From NCBI RefSeq assembly GCF_000272045.2, contig NZ_AJYZ02000041.1:516247-580246 (forward strand): a DNA stretch of 64,000 nucleotides. The letters are read 5' to 3'. Each line of letters opens with the position of its first letter. The stretch's first letter is position 1. The notes beneath the pieces were generated by a model. The model saw only the letters and a program-made list of their open reading frames with translations, was not told where the DNA came from and ran no database searches. Shown here one piece after another: positions 33,089-41,881 of this stretch. The translations under genes and the position numbers were made by a program. This stretch comes from Vibrio crassostreae 9ZC13 (GTDB lineage: Bacteria; Pseudomonadota; Gammaproteobacteria; Enterobacterales; Vibrionaceae).

Positions 33089-34009
33089 ATGATTCCTTTA
33101 ATTTACCACCCAATCTATTCGCAGTTACCTTTACCAGAAGGTCACCGTTACCCGATTAACAAATATCAGTTGTTACACAGTGCTGTTGAGGCGTTAATGG
33201 ATCGTGATCCTCTATGGAAGCGTCAGTTTGAAATCTTCCAACCAACGCCGGTTTCGGTTGAACAGGTAAAACAGGTTCACGATAGTGAGTATGTGGATTT
33301 GCTTGTTTCTGGTAATTTGCCCGCAGCAAAGATGAGACGTATCGGTTTCCCCTGGAGTGAACAACTTATTGAGAGAACACTCTACTCAAGTGGTGGAACC
33401 TGCTTGGCCGCTGAAATGGCAATAGAGAGTGGTTTAGCGATTCATTTGAGTGGTGGTTATCATCACGCACACCATGATTTTGGTAGCGGCTTTTGTTTGT
33501 TGAACGATCTGGTGTTAGCGGCAAAACATGCGTTGACCTTTGAACACATCGATAAAGTGCTTATCGTCGACAGCGATGTTCATCATGGTGATGGCACAGC
33601 GACTCTTTGCCAAGAGAATGACGACATCATTACTCTGTCATTCCACTGCGACAAAAACTTTCCTGCACGAAAACCGCTGTCTGATTTAGATGTACCGTTA
33701 AGTCGTGAAACAGAAGATGAAGAGTTCTTACGTTGTTTTGAACAAGTCACTAAGTTAGCGATTGCTCACCATCAACCTGATCTGATTATTTATGATGCGG
33801 GGATCGATATCCATCAAGACGATGAACTGGGTTACTTGAATGTCTCGACACAAGGGATATTCGAGCGCGACTGTTTGATGATTGAATTAGCGAAATCAGA
33901 GTCTATTTCGATGGCATGCGTAGTCGGTGGCGGGTACCGCACTAAACACCAAGATCTGGTGCCGATTCACATGCAGCTGTTAAAAGCGGCTTATCATGTT
34001 TACGGTTAA
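33089..34009 (+). CDS. Histone deacetylase-family metal-dependent amidohydrolase
   Basis: 306-residue class I/II HDAC-like enzyme of the kind that removes acetyl groups from polyamines, acetoin-pathway or protein substrates in bacteria. Active-site blocks: GGYHHAHHDFGSGFC (catalytic His pair), DSDVHHGDGTA (zinc Asp and His) and YDAGIDIHQDD (second Asp). The substrate cannot be assigned. It lies downstream, on the plus strand, of the Fur box at 33003-33025, but 60 bp away from its start. Confidence 0.9.
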   Translation: MIPLIYHPIYSQLPLPEGHRYPINKYQLLHSAVEALMDRDPLWKRQFEIFQPTPVSVEQVKQVHDSEYVDLLVSGNLPAAKMRRIGFPWSEQLIERTLYSSGGTCLAAEMAIESGLAIHLSGGYHHAHHDFGSGFCLLNDLVLAAKHALTFEHIDKVLIVDSDVHHGDGTATLCQENDDIITLSFHCDKNFPARKPLSDLDVPLSRETEDEEFLRCFEQVTKLAIAHHQPDLIIYDAGIDIHQDDELGYLNVSTQGIFERDCLMIELAKSESISMACVVGGGYRTKHQDLVPIHMQLLKAAYHVYG

Positions 34010-34202
34010 CCTCTCAAATTAGCGCCTGATAGCTCATTGAAATGATGGTGTGAAATAAGCGCATCCTGCACCATAAAAGACACGGTTGCACCATTTTGAT
34101 TCATATAAAGTGCTTTTTTATTAATTAGTTACGTATTTGTGTGATTAATTGTGGTCTGTAAATTGCTTTACCCATGTGTCTATAAAAACACAAGGGATAA
34201 AA

Positions 34203-36329
34203 ATGAACCTGACGGACAAGGAACGTAGTTGGCTTAATTGGTTTGGCGCAACAGGAAAACTGGCTATGCGCAGAGCTTGTTTCCTCAATAGAAGTAGGAC
34301 GGAAGAGCTTGAACAAGCTTTTGAAAGTATTGCTCACACGCGAGTTCAACTTCTTCATAATTGGGTCAAGAATCAATGGGATTTTTTAGAAGACTCTGCG
34401 GTTTATTTAGCTAGTCGCACGGAAGAACAAGCTCAGGGGACGTTAGCTAGCCTTCTTAAACGCAGTACGGATTTATCTGAGTTGGCGATCGTCGATGCTA
34501 AGGGGATAGCACAAGCATCGAGTTATCATGAGCATGTCGGGGTTACTCTTGGAGATAAGAAGGCTTTAGTTGAAGGGGCTTCAAAGCGTTATCTGCATGG
34601 GCCGTATATGGATCAGCGCACGTTGAACGTAGGGGCTTCGAGTTCATCGTTTCATGACCAAGTAACGCTGATGTTTTATGTCCCCTTTTCTCGGGATGAA
34701 GGGGCGCCGCAATTCCTATGTGGTCGTGTTCCAAATGATGTTATTGGTGACATTATTCAAAGAGAAGCGGGGCATATTTATAGCGAGTCGGGTGATAACT
34801 ATATCTTTATGGTCGACTCCATTCATGATCCTAATACTCAGCCGGGTGTTGCGCTCTCTCGTTCTCGCTTTGAAGATAATACCTTTTCACACGGCGAGAA
34901 CTTAAAGCAAGGGATTCATACTGATTGGGGAACGGTTAAGATCCAGCACCACACCGAATTTGAGATTCGCTTTACGGACCCAGCCACTAATCAGCTTCAC
35001 CCAGGCGTAAGAGAAACCATTAAAAATGGCAATAACTTGTTTATTGGTTATCCGGGGTATTCTGACTATCGCCACATACCCGTTATTGGCAAAGGTATCA
35101 CTTTTCAATTGGATGGTTCACCAGATACCTTTGGCATGATGTGTGAGTCCGATTTAGAAGAGGTCTACAGAGACCGAAGTCTAAGTTATACCTTATCTAA
35201 GCACTTTATCAGCTGCATGCTACTGCCTCTATTTGTTCCATTACTGTTTGCCAACCTTTATACACTCACACCTTTTATGCAGAGTGGCATTATGTTCGCT
35301 TGCGCGTTGCTTTCATTGGGCTTATTCCGTTTAGTTAGCGCCAAACCACTAGCGAAGAAGATTCATGAAATGACCGGGGTAATGCAGACCTTAGCTGAAG
35401 GTGATGGCAACTTAAGTCGGAGACTTGATCCCACCACATTCAGTCATAATGAACTTGGCAACTTAGGGCGCTGGACTAACAGTTTTATCGACAATTTAGA
35501 TAACACGGTGAGTGAGTTGATCCATGCGAGTCACGAAGTTAGAGAGGTTTCGGAATCGATGTTTCGTCGCAGTGTCGTGATGAAGCAAACCAGTGATGAT
35601 GCATCACAAGCGTTAAGCAATATGCTTCATTTGAGTCAGTATCAACAGAGCGAAATTACTCATGCGAGTGTCTCAGCAACGCAAATGGACACGGTGATGA
35701 AACAAGCCTTCCTGAGCGCAGAGAAGGAGTACAATCAGTCCGTCGAAGGCATGGAGATTGTTCGCAATATCGTAGAAAGCTCGGCGCATAGCGTGAATGA
35801 GGTGAATAATGAAATGACTAAGGTGTCTGACATTATAGATATCATTACTGACATTACCGCGCAGACTAACCTTTTGGCCTTGAATGCGGCCATTGAGTCG
35901 GCAAGAGCAGGTGAACACGGGAGAGGGTTCTCTGTCGTCGCTTCTGAAGTAAGAACTCTGGCTGACCGAACTTCACAAGCTGCTAACCATATTAGTGACC
36001 TAATGAAAGAGCTGCATAGTAAGTCTCGCAGTGCTGTTGAGTCCATGGAGCGAGGTGTCGAGAATGTGAGTAAAGGAAACTTAACAGTCGACTCAAATGC
36101 TCGCAGTGAGCAAATTCAATCAGCGGTGAGTGACCTCTTTACCACGATGTCTAACTTAGATGAAAACAGTCAGAAAAATGGACAAACGGCAGATAAAGCC
36201 CAACGTTCAATATCTGACTTACAACTGTCTACTAAGCAACTCGCACGTCGAGTGTCCTTGATGGGCAATGCGTTGAGCCGTTTAGACCAATTGATTGGGC
36301 GTTTTGAAGTGAGCCGAAAGGTGGCGTAG
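34203..36329 (+). CDS. Methyl-accepting chemotaxis protein with N-terminal Cache-like sensor before a membrane hairpin
   Basis: 708-residue receptor from ATG 34203 (AAGGGA before it). The N-terminal 310 or so residues look like a double-Cache sensor (for example RYLHGPYMDQRTL, LMFYVPFSRDEG and GYPGYSDYRHIP), but no membrane helix precedes it. Two close hydrophobic segments (LLPLFVPLLFANLY and SGIMFACALLSLGLF, about 334-374) come afterwards, followed by HAMP and the signalling domain with tip NLLALNAAIESARAGEHGRG. Usual MCPs place the Cache domain between the two helices, so this layout would leave the sensor in the cytoplasm. Ligand unknown. It ends at the hairpin also serving the tRNA. Confidence 0.88.
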   Translation: MNLTDKERSWLNWFGATGKLAMRRACFLNRSRTEELEQAFESIAHTRVQLLHNWVKNQWDFLEDSAVYLASRTEEQAQGTLASLLKRSTDLSELAIVDAKGIAQASSYHEHVGVTLGDKKALVEGASKRYLHGPYMDQRTLNVGASSSSFHDQVTLMFYVPFSRDEGAPQFLCGRVPNDVIGDIIQREAGHIYSESGDNYIFMVDSIHDPNTQPGVALSRSRFEDNTFSHGENLKQGIHTDWGTVKIQHHTEFEIRFTDPATNQLHPGVRETIKNGNNLFIGYPGYSDYRHIPVIGKGITFQLDGSPDTFGMMCESDLEEVYRDRSLSYTLSKHFISCMLLPLFVPLLFANLYTLTPFMQSGIMFACALLSLGLFRLVSAKPLAKKIHEMTGVMQTLAEGDGNLSRRLDPTTFSHNELGNLGRWTNSFIDNLDNTVSELIHASHEVREVSESMFRRSVVMKQTSDDASQALSNMLHLSQYQQSEITHASVSATQMDTVMKQAFLSAEKEYNQSVEGMEIVRNIVESSAHSVNEVNNEMTKVSDIIDIITDITAQTNLLALNAAIESARAGEHGRGFSVVASEVRTLADRTSQAANHISDLMKELHSKSRSAVESMERGVENVSKGNLTVDSNARSEQIQSAVSDLFTTMSNLDENSQKNGQTADKAQRSISDLQLSTKQLARRVSLMGNALSRLDQLIGRFEVSRKVA

Positions 36330-36367
36330 TGGAAAATACGTAAGTTCTTTACGCAAACGCCAGATAC

Positions 36368-36397
36368 AAAAAAGCCGCTGATTTCTCAGCGGCTTTC
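36368..36397. terminator. Bidirectional terminator, MCP gene / tRNA-Ser copy 1
   Basis: GCCGCTGA (36374-36381) pairs with TCAGCGGC (36386-36393), with a T6 run on the minus strand for the tRNA and TTTCTTT on the plus strand for the MCP gene. Confidence 0.85.
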
Positions 36398-36404
36398 TTT
36401 AATG

Positions 36405-36495
36405 TGGTGGAGGGATAGGGATTTGAACCCTAGAACCGCTATTAACGGTTGCCGGTTTTCAAGACCGGTGCTTTCGACCACTCAGCCATCCCTCC
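36405..36495 (-). tRNA. tRNA-Ser (anticodon UGA), copy 1
   Basis: 91 nt including an encoded CCA. Acceptor stem GGAGGGA/TCCCTCC, a long variable arm of the class II type and anticodon loop CTTGAAA (UGA, reading UCA). A promoter TTTACA-17-TATTAT lies just upstream and a terminator follows. Confidence 0.97.
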
Positions 36496-36505
36496 AATGG
36501 CGCGT

Positions 36506-36534
36506 ATAATATAAGGGTGGCTTTCGCTTGTAAA
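36506..36534 (-). promoter_or_regulatory. Promoter of tRNA-Ser copy 1
   Basis: -35 TTTACA (36529-36534), 17-bp spacer, -10 TATTAT (36506-36511), then the GC-rich discriminator ACGCGCC typical of stringently controlled stable-RNA promoters. Confidence 0.75.
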
Positions 36535-36877
36535 TACCCTTATTAACTGACTGCTTTTTTTATGAACGCTTTTTGGTGTTTTTGTTCTGAATGATTATTT
36601 ATTGTTCGGTTTATTAAGAAGCCGACAAAATCTAATATTCAATAAGCCAAGTATTCCCAACTTTTGTTATACGTGAAGTGTTTCTGTGCTATTAAAAAAG
36701 AAAGTATCTAATTGGCTTGCAGGTAAAGTTATGAGGGGAGTGGCTTAGGCGCATGAACTTTTAGTTTAGAACGGTGAGATCGGAATTTAAAACTAGGTAT
36801 AAAGTGAATGGGTTTGAAACTGGGACTGTAGAGAGTTTTGTTAGATGAGCTTTATATTTTAAAAAGCTTCAGATGCA
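36535..36877. other. Spacer between the two tRNA-Ser units
   Basis: About 340 bp of AT-rich sequence without a convincing ORF, repeat or RNA signal. I see nothing in it beyond spacer. Confidence 0.5.
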
Positions 36878-36907
36878 AAAAAGCCGCTGATTTCTCAGCG
36901 GCTTTCT
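36878..36907 (-). terminator. Terminator of tRNA-Ser copy 2
   Basis: Same hairpin as after copy 1: GCCGCTGA (36883-36890) with TCAGCGGC (36895-36902) and a T6 run on the minus strand. Confidence 0.85.
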
Positions 36908-36913
36908 TTAAAG

Positions 36914-37004
36914 TGGTGGAGGGATAGGGATTTGAACCCTAGAACCGCTATTAACGGTTGCCGGTTTTCAAGACCGGTGCTTTCGACCACTCAGCCATCC
37001 CTCC
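36914..37004 (-). tRNA. tRNA-Ser (anticodon UGA), copy 2
   Basis: Identical over 91 nt to the copy at 36405-36495, with the same CCA end and anticodon. It has its own promoter and terminator, so the pair are separate transcription units, not one operon. Confidence 0.97.
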
Positions 37005-37014
37005 AGTGGCGTGA

Positions 37015-37043
37015 ATAATATAAGGGGTGGAGGATCTTGTAAA
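37015..37043 (-). promoter_or_regulatory. Promoter of tRNA-Ser copy 2
   Basis: -35 TTTACA (37038-37043), 17-bp spacer, -10 TATTAT (37015-37020), as for copy 1 but with a diverged spacer and a slightly different discriminator (TCACGCC). Confidence 0.75.
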
Positions 37044-37097
37044 CCCTTAATTTTCATAATTTTGTTTTGTTGCTTGTTTTCTAATCATTCACGGCAA

Positions 37098-37127
37098 TAA
37101 AAAAGGGAAGCCATTGGCTTCCCTTTG
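37098..37127 (-). terminator. yejM terminator
   Basis: AAAGGGAAGCC (37102-37112) pairs with GGCTTCCCTTT (37116-37126) around ATT; the minus strand has a T-run. It lies 16 bp after the yejM stop. Confidence 0.85.
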
Positions 37128-37142
37128 CTGTTTGCTGATTAT

Positions 37143-38951
37143 TTAGTCATTTTTTGTGTAGAAACGCTGTAGCTCTGTCAGGCCTTGCATCAACACAGGT
37201 AAGCGAGGGCTTACGTTTTTCAGGCGCTTGTAATTTTGGTCGTACAATTTGTAGTTACCAAATTTATCCAACACCGTTGTTTGCTGGTCAGTAACAAGAG
37301 CAAGTTCACGAGAGTCGCCCGCGAGAATCCACTTTCTGTTACGTTCATTAAACAGGCTGCGACCACTACTGAAATCTGTTGGGTTCGAAGATACACCCAA
37401 TAGCTCTTGCATCAGTGTTACTGACACGTCTAGATGACTAGAACGGTGGGTGTATTCAGAAGCAGACTTGCCAGGCCAGCTGATAAACAGTGGTACTTGT
37501 AACTGATAACGACTGTAGTTGGAGTTTGCACCCCAGCTGTTGGTTTTGGTTTCGTTAAACTCAGTACCGTGGTTAGAGGTAATGATAACCACCGTGTTAT
37601 CGGCAAGCTCTAAGCGTTCCAGTTCAGCGTAGATAGTTGCTAGCTGAGCATCGGCCGCTGTCGCCGACTTTTGATAGTCTGCTGCAAAACGCTCTGCTGT
37701 CGTTAGCGTAGAGTCCGACTCTGAACTTGAATCGTAGCTGGCGAAGTTATCCAGTGTGGTTAATTCAATAAAGTTAAACCAAGGGCGTTTAGCTTGCGGT
37801 GATTGAATCCAGTTAGACCAAGCTTTTATGGCACTCTGGTCATCATAAGTTGCTTGCTCTGGCATCACATCACGGCCTCGGAAGATAATATCCGAGTAAA
37901 GTGCATCGCTAAAGTTGTCGCCACTGAAAGCAGCGAACTTGTAATCGTGATTCTCTAAAACATCGAGCAATACTGCGCTTGACCCCTGAGCTTCAATGCT
38001 GCTTGCGTAGCTGCTCGGTAGGCCGTAGAACAAGCCAAAAATACCGAACATATCGTTACTTGAACTGTAGTGGTTGGTGAAGTTGATCGACTGTTGCGCG
38101 TAGGCATAGCTGTTTGGCATCGCCGTCGCATTAAGTGCGTCAGAGCGAAGGTTGTTCACACTCACCATCAGGATATTAAGATCATCACTGCGGCGGTTGT
38201 ATTGAATTTTTTCTAGCGGGTAGCTAACTAGGTTTACGTTCTCTTTGTTCGCTTCTAAACGCTCAAGGTACTCTTCACGGTCTAATAGGCCATGTTTTTC
38301 CATAAAGCTTTTCGCTGTCATTGGATAAGACAGTGGGAAGTTCGCTTTCTGGCTAGTAATTGGGTTATAGAAGTACGCATCAGCCCACATGTAGGTCAAG
38401 TGGCTGCTGATGAAACACAAGAAGAAGACGGCAGTAATCGGACGGCCAATGTGTTTATGAGACAGTTTACGCTGCTTACGCCAAACCCACTCAGACAGAC
38501 CAAGCTGTAGTAAGAAGATAAATGGCATAACAATGAAGAGGTGCTGCAAATCAGACGTGAATGCAGATTCCTCTCCACTGAATAAAACCTCCCACACGAC
38601 AGGCGTCAGGTGGAGGTTTATATTTTGATACGTTTGGGTATCAATCAGTAGGACAGTTAAACCTATGGTCGCGAAGATAACGGCAACCAAACGTAATAAC
38701 TTCCTCGACGGAAGAATAAAAGTGAGCGGGAACAGCACTAATAGATAGAGCGCGAACACTAAAAAACCAAAATGACCAACCCACGATGCAGCCAAATAGA
38801 ATTGGCCTAGCAAGGTTTCTGGCCAAGCAGATTGAGTAATATAACGAGTACCAATCAACATCGCAGCAATGATGTTGAAAAATGCAAACCAGTGACCCCA
38901 ACCAACCAGTCGAGATACACGATCGCTATATGAGTTTGCGCTGTCTACCAT
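37143..38951 (-). CDS. yejM: Inner-membrane sulfatase-like protein YejM (PbgA/LapC)
   Basis: 602 residues: an N-terminal domain of five membrane helices (about 15-190, DUF3413) and a large periplasmic alkaline-phosphatase/sulfatase-fold domain (about 250-590). In enterobacteria this protein binds LPS and sets LPS synthesis through LapB and FtsH; here the role is inferred by family. The fold motif TSNHGTEFNE is present, while the full set of sulfatase metal ligands is not obvious, fitting a non-enzymatic sensor. Its start is 28 bp after yejL. Confidence 0.92.
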   Translation of the reverse strand: MVDSANSYSDRVSRLVGWGHWFAFFNIIAAMLIGTRYITQSAWPETLLGQFYLAASWVGHFGFLVFALYLLVLFPLTFILPSRKLLRLVAVIFATIGLTVLLIDTQTYQNINLHLTPVVWEVLFSGEESAFTSDLQHLFIVMPFIFLLQLGLSEWVWRKQRKLSHKHIGRPITAVFFLCFISSHLTYMWADAYFYNPITSQKANFPLSYPMTAKSFMEKHGLLDREEYLERLEANKENVNLVSYPLEKIQYNRRSDDLNILMVSVNNLRSDALNATAMPNSYAYAQQSINFTNHYSSSNDMFGIFGLFYGLPSSYASSIEAQGSSAVLLDVLENHDYKFAAFSGDNFSDALYSDIIFRGRDVMPEQATYDDQSAIKAWSNWIQSPQAKRPWFNFIELTTLDNFASYDSSSESDSTLTTAERFAADYQKSATAADAQLATIYAELERLELADNTVVIITSNHGTEFNETKTNSWGANSNYSRYQLQVPLFISWPGKSASEYTHRSSHLDVSVTLMQELLGVSSNPTDFSSGRSLFNERNRKWILAGDSRELALVTDQQTTVLDKFGNYKLYDQNYKRLKNVSPRLPVLMQGLTELQRFYTKND

Positions 38952-38979
38952 TTATAATTCTTTTATCCGTCAATCAAAT

Positions 38980-39207
38980 TTAGTGAGACTTTTTATCTTC
39001 AAGAGAAGAAATTAAAGCCTCGGCAAATTTTTCAGCAATTCCTTTGCGTTGTGAAGCAGCAACATTCTGATTTAAGACATTGGTTGCGATATTTCCAGCG
39101 ATCATCAGTGAAAGTTCTGGCGAAGCTTTGTGCTTAGTTAGTACAGCACCTACTTCAGCTAGGATTTTTTCAACTTGATCATCTGTGTATTTAGATATAA
39201 TCGGCAT
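38980..39207 (-). CDS. yejL: YejL-family (DUF1414) protein
   Basis: 75-residue helical protein of the UPF0352/YejL family ([19 protein letters not shown] at the start). It forms small multimers in structural work, but its role is unknown. Upstream of yejM and divergent from yejK, the same arrangement as in E. coli. Confidence 0.93.
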
Positions 39208-39291
39208 AAGGACTCTAATAATGATAGTAAAAGCGGCTTATGATAACCTACTATGCACGACAACTGAAACCTGAACGGTAATATTTTCACT

Positions 39292-40296
39292 ATGAGCCTT
39301 CACCTTTCCAACGTAATTTTACACCAGCTGAGCAAGAACGATCAGGATGAGCTGATTGTTAACTATCGTGCTGAATCTCTAGAAAACGATGCTTCATCTG
39401 AAAGCCTAGTTGCTGAACTTCACCGTGTTTTTAATTCAAAAGCAGGCAAAGGGTTTGGTTCTTTCAAATCTGACAGCGAATTCCAGCAGTGGTTGCATCA
39501 ACTTCGTGCTGGTGAGACAAACTTTTACGATTTTTCTCAAAAGAGTGCGCAACGTCTAAAAGACGAACTATCAAAGTACCCATTCGCTGACGAAGGTATC
39601 TTGGTAATGGCTGAATATCAGTCACTTGCAACAGATTACCTTTTCATTGGTTTATTGCCTTCAAACCAAAGCCTAAAGGTAACTGAAGGGCTTGATATTA
39701 GTGCGACTGACTACCTTGATATCTCAAAAATGGATATCGCGGCTCGTCTAGACCTTTCAACTTATGAGACTGATAAAGAGTCAAACCGTTACTTAACTTA
39801 CATTAAAGGACGTGTTGGCCGTAAAGTCGCGGATTTCTTCTTAGATTTCTTACAAGCTGAAGTTGGTTTGGATGCGAAACAGCAGAACCAAGTACTGATG
39901 CAAGCGGTAGAAGACTTCGTTTCTGACTCTAAATTAGAGAAAGAAGAAGCGATCAGCTACAAAAAGCAGGTTGCGGATTACTGTAACGAGCAGCTTAAAG
40001 CGGGCGATGAAGTACAAGTTCGTGAACTTTCTGGTGAGTTGCCAGCAAGCACAGATGGCACAAGCTTCTTTGACTATACTAGTGAGCAAGGCTACGAGTT
40101 AGAAGACAGCTTCCCAGCCGATCGCGCAACTATGCGTAAACTAACAAAATTTGTTGGTGCTGGTGGCGGTTTGAATGTTAGTTTTGATAGTCTGCTTCTA
40201 GGCGAACGTATCTTTTACGATCCGGAGACAGACACGCTAACGATTAAAGGCACTCCACCGAACTTACGTGACCAACTGACTCGCAATAAGTCATAG
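39292..40296 (+). CDS. yejK: Nucleoid-associated protein NdpA (YejK)
   Basis: 334-residue cytoplasmic protein of the YejK/NdpA family, found on the nucleoid and able to interact with topoisomerases in E. coli. Family blocks seen include MSLHLSNVILHQLSKNDQDE, GRKVADFFLDFL and the C-terminal GGGLNVSFDSLLLGERI. Divergent from yejL across 84 bp, which must hold both promoters. Confidence 0.94.
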   Translation: MSLHLSNVILHQLSKNDQDELIVNYRAESLENDASSESLVAELHRVFNSKAGKGFGSFKSDSEFQQWLHQLRAGETNFYDFSQKSAQRLKDELSKYPFADEGILVMAEYQSLATDYLFIGLLPSNQSLKVTEGLDISATDYLDISKMDIAARLDLSTYETDKESNRYLTYIKGRVGRKVADFFLDFLQAEVGLDAKQQNQVLMQAVEDFVSDSKLEKEEAISYKKQVADYCNEQLKAGDEVQVRELSGELPASTDGTSFFDYTSEQGYELEDSFPADRATMRKLTKFVGAGGGLNVSFDSLLLGERIFYDPETDTLTIKGTPPNLRDQLTRNKS

Positions 40297-40401
40297 TCCG
40301 AAGTTAACGGATAAAAGCGGCAGCAGGACGTTGTCGCTTATTTTGTGCTTAATCTTTTAGCTACGGTCATGGCTTCAAGTTAACACGCACAAGGAATATA
40401 G

Positions 40402-41805
40402 ATGGAACAATCAGTAGCAAAGCCCAAACGCTTTAAAAAACCAGCCACCTTTTTGGTTGTGCTCTTGGCTCTGTGGTTACTTCCTTCATTGGCTCTTCTT
40501 AATCTAAGCCGTTCCTACACCAATTCTCTAGCTCAAATCGAAGAGCTCGGTATTCGAGTCAACGAATTGAGGCAATCGCTTTATTTCTCAGAACCGCTTC
40601 GAGTCTCTCGTATCAATGATCTCGCACTCGATGCTCAGTTGGTTTATTCGATCCGACTGCAGATTGAATCTGATTTCCAACACGCCTTGTTTCGTCCTGA
40701 TGTCAACCAACTGTTGTACGTAGCTGATCAGTTCCTAGAAAAGTTCGATGAGTTCATTCCAATAGAAAGCCAAGTTCAAGACATCGTTGATAACATTAAG
40801 ATCTTGCGTGCTGATAAAGAGCTTTCCCCTCAGCTAAAACCGCTCCTCAACGAATTCGGTGTTGTGGTATTTGAAGCCATGTATTCTGAAAATCAAAGTT
40901 CGTCAGCGACTTATCGCGCCTTTGATTCCATTCTAGAAAAATCTTATTCCTTAGAAAACGAAGAACAAGATGCACTCCAACAACTACTGGCTGATGCGTC
41001 AGCATTGTTGAGTGATTACGCTCAGCTTAACTATTTGGTTGATAAGATTAAGAAAAACTCAGTAAATGAACAGATCATAAAACTCGAAGCTGAGTTCCAT
41101 GATCGTCAATTCAACCTATTGTTGGTGATGCTAGGCTTAAGCTTGGTGGCGATGAGCGGGATAGTGTTTTGGGGCGTTAGGTCCACAAAAACGATGAAAG
41201 AAGCAGACCAAGAACTCAGCTCTGAACTAGAAATTAATTCAAGTAAGGAAGACGCTTCTTATAGCGATGTTGTTTCCTCAGCAGTGAAACAAGCAGATAG
41301 TGACGCTTATGTATCCGAGAACAAGCCAACGCGCCAGTCTTCCGACTCTCAACCTCCGCAGAGCGTTAACGTTACAAGCCAACCCGTTGTACCGCAATAC
41401 TCTATTCAGCAAGTCCCTGAACAGGCGCCAGTAGTAGAGAAACACGTTGCCAGTGTCACAGATTCAAAGCCTGCGATTGATATCGAAGACATGTTAGAAA
41501 CGCTCGATGGTGATGCTGAGTCTGTCGAACTCTTGCTTGGTGTGTTTGTACAAGACCACGCAGGTGACTACGAGAAGTTTAAGTCTTTGTTGACTAAAGA
41601 TGAAACCTCCGCGGCTCGCATTGTACATAGCTTAAAAGGCGTGGCTGGCAGTATTAAAGCGTCTCGGTTAGCCATCATTGCCGCAACCATTGAAATGACA
41701 ATGAAGCAGTCCAGTGCGATCAGTGAACATGATTTAGCTGAACTAGAGCAGGCTATAAAAGCCTCTGTGGATTCTGCTCATGAATATTTAGACAGTCAGC
41801 GTTAA
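40402..41805 (+). CDS. Membrane-anchored histidine phosphotransfer (Hpt) protein without a kinase domain
   Basis: 467 residues. Membrane helix 1 (about 16-36), a helical periplasmic domain (about 37-230), membrane helix 2 (about 234-256), a polar Ser/Gln/Pro linker (about 260-355) and a C-terminal Hpt domain (about 360-467) with phospho-acceptor His409 in VHSLKGVAGSIKA. No HAMP, DHp/kinase or receiver domain is present, so phosphate must come from another protein. The next gene, a lipoprotein with a coiled coil, starts 76 bp later on the same strand. Partner kinase unknown. Confidence 0.85.
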   Translation: MEQSVAKPKRFKKPATFLVVLLALWLLPSLALLNLSRSYTNSLAQIEELGIRVNELRQSLYFSEPLRVSRINDLALDAQLVYSIRLQIESDFQHALFRPDVNQLLYVADQFLEKFDEFIPIESQVQDIVDNIKILRADKELSPQLKPLLNEFGVVVFEAMYSENQSSSATYRAFDSILEKSYSLENEEQDALQQLLADASALLSDYAQLNYLVDKIKKNSVNEQIIKLEAEFHDRQFNLLLVMLGLSLVAMSGIVFWGVRSTKTMKEADQELSSELEINSSKEDASYSDVVSSAVKQADSDAYVSENKPTRQSSDSQPPQSVNVTSQPVVPQYSIQQVPEQAPVVEKHVASVTDSKPAIDIEDMLETLDGDAESVELLLGVFVQDHAGDYEKFKSLLTKDETSAARIVHSLKGVAGSIKASRLAIIAATIEMTMKQSSAISEHDLAELEQAIKASVDSAHEYLDSQR

Positions 41806-41881
41806 CTTTTACAGGATTTTTGACAATACTCTGACGAAGCGCTCATACAATCAGCGCCCTTAGTCTTTGTCAGAGGTTTAT

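Noticed and set aside
34010..34202. CRP site (TGTGATTAATTGTGG) before the MCP gene
   Set aside because: Only the left half-site fits; the right half lacks TCACA.
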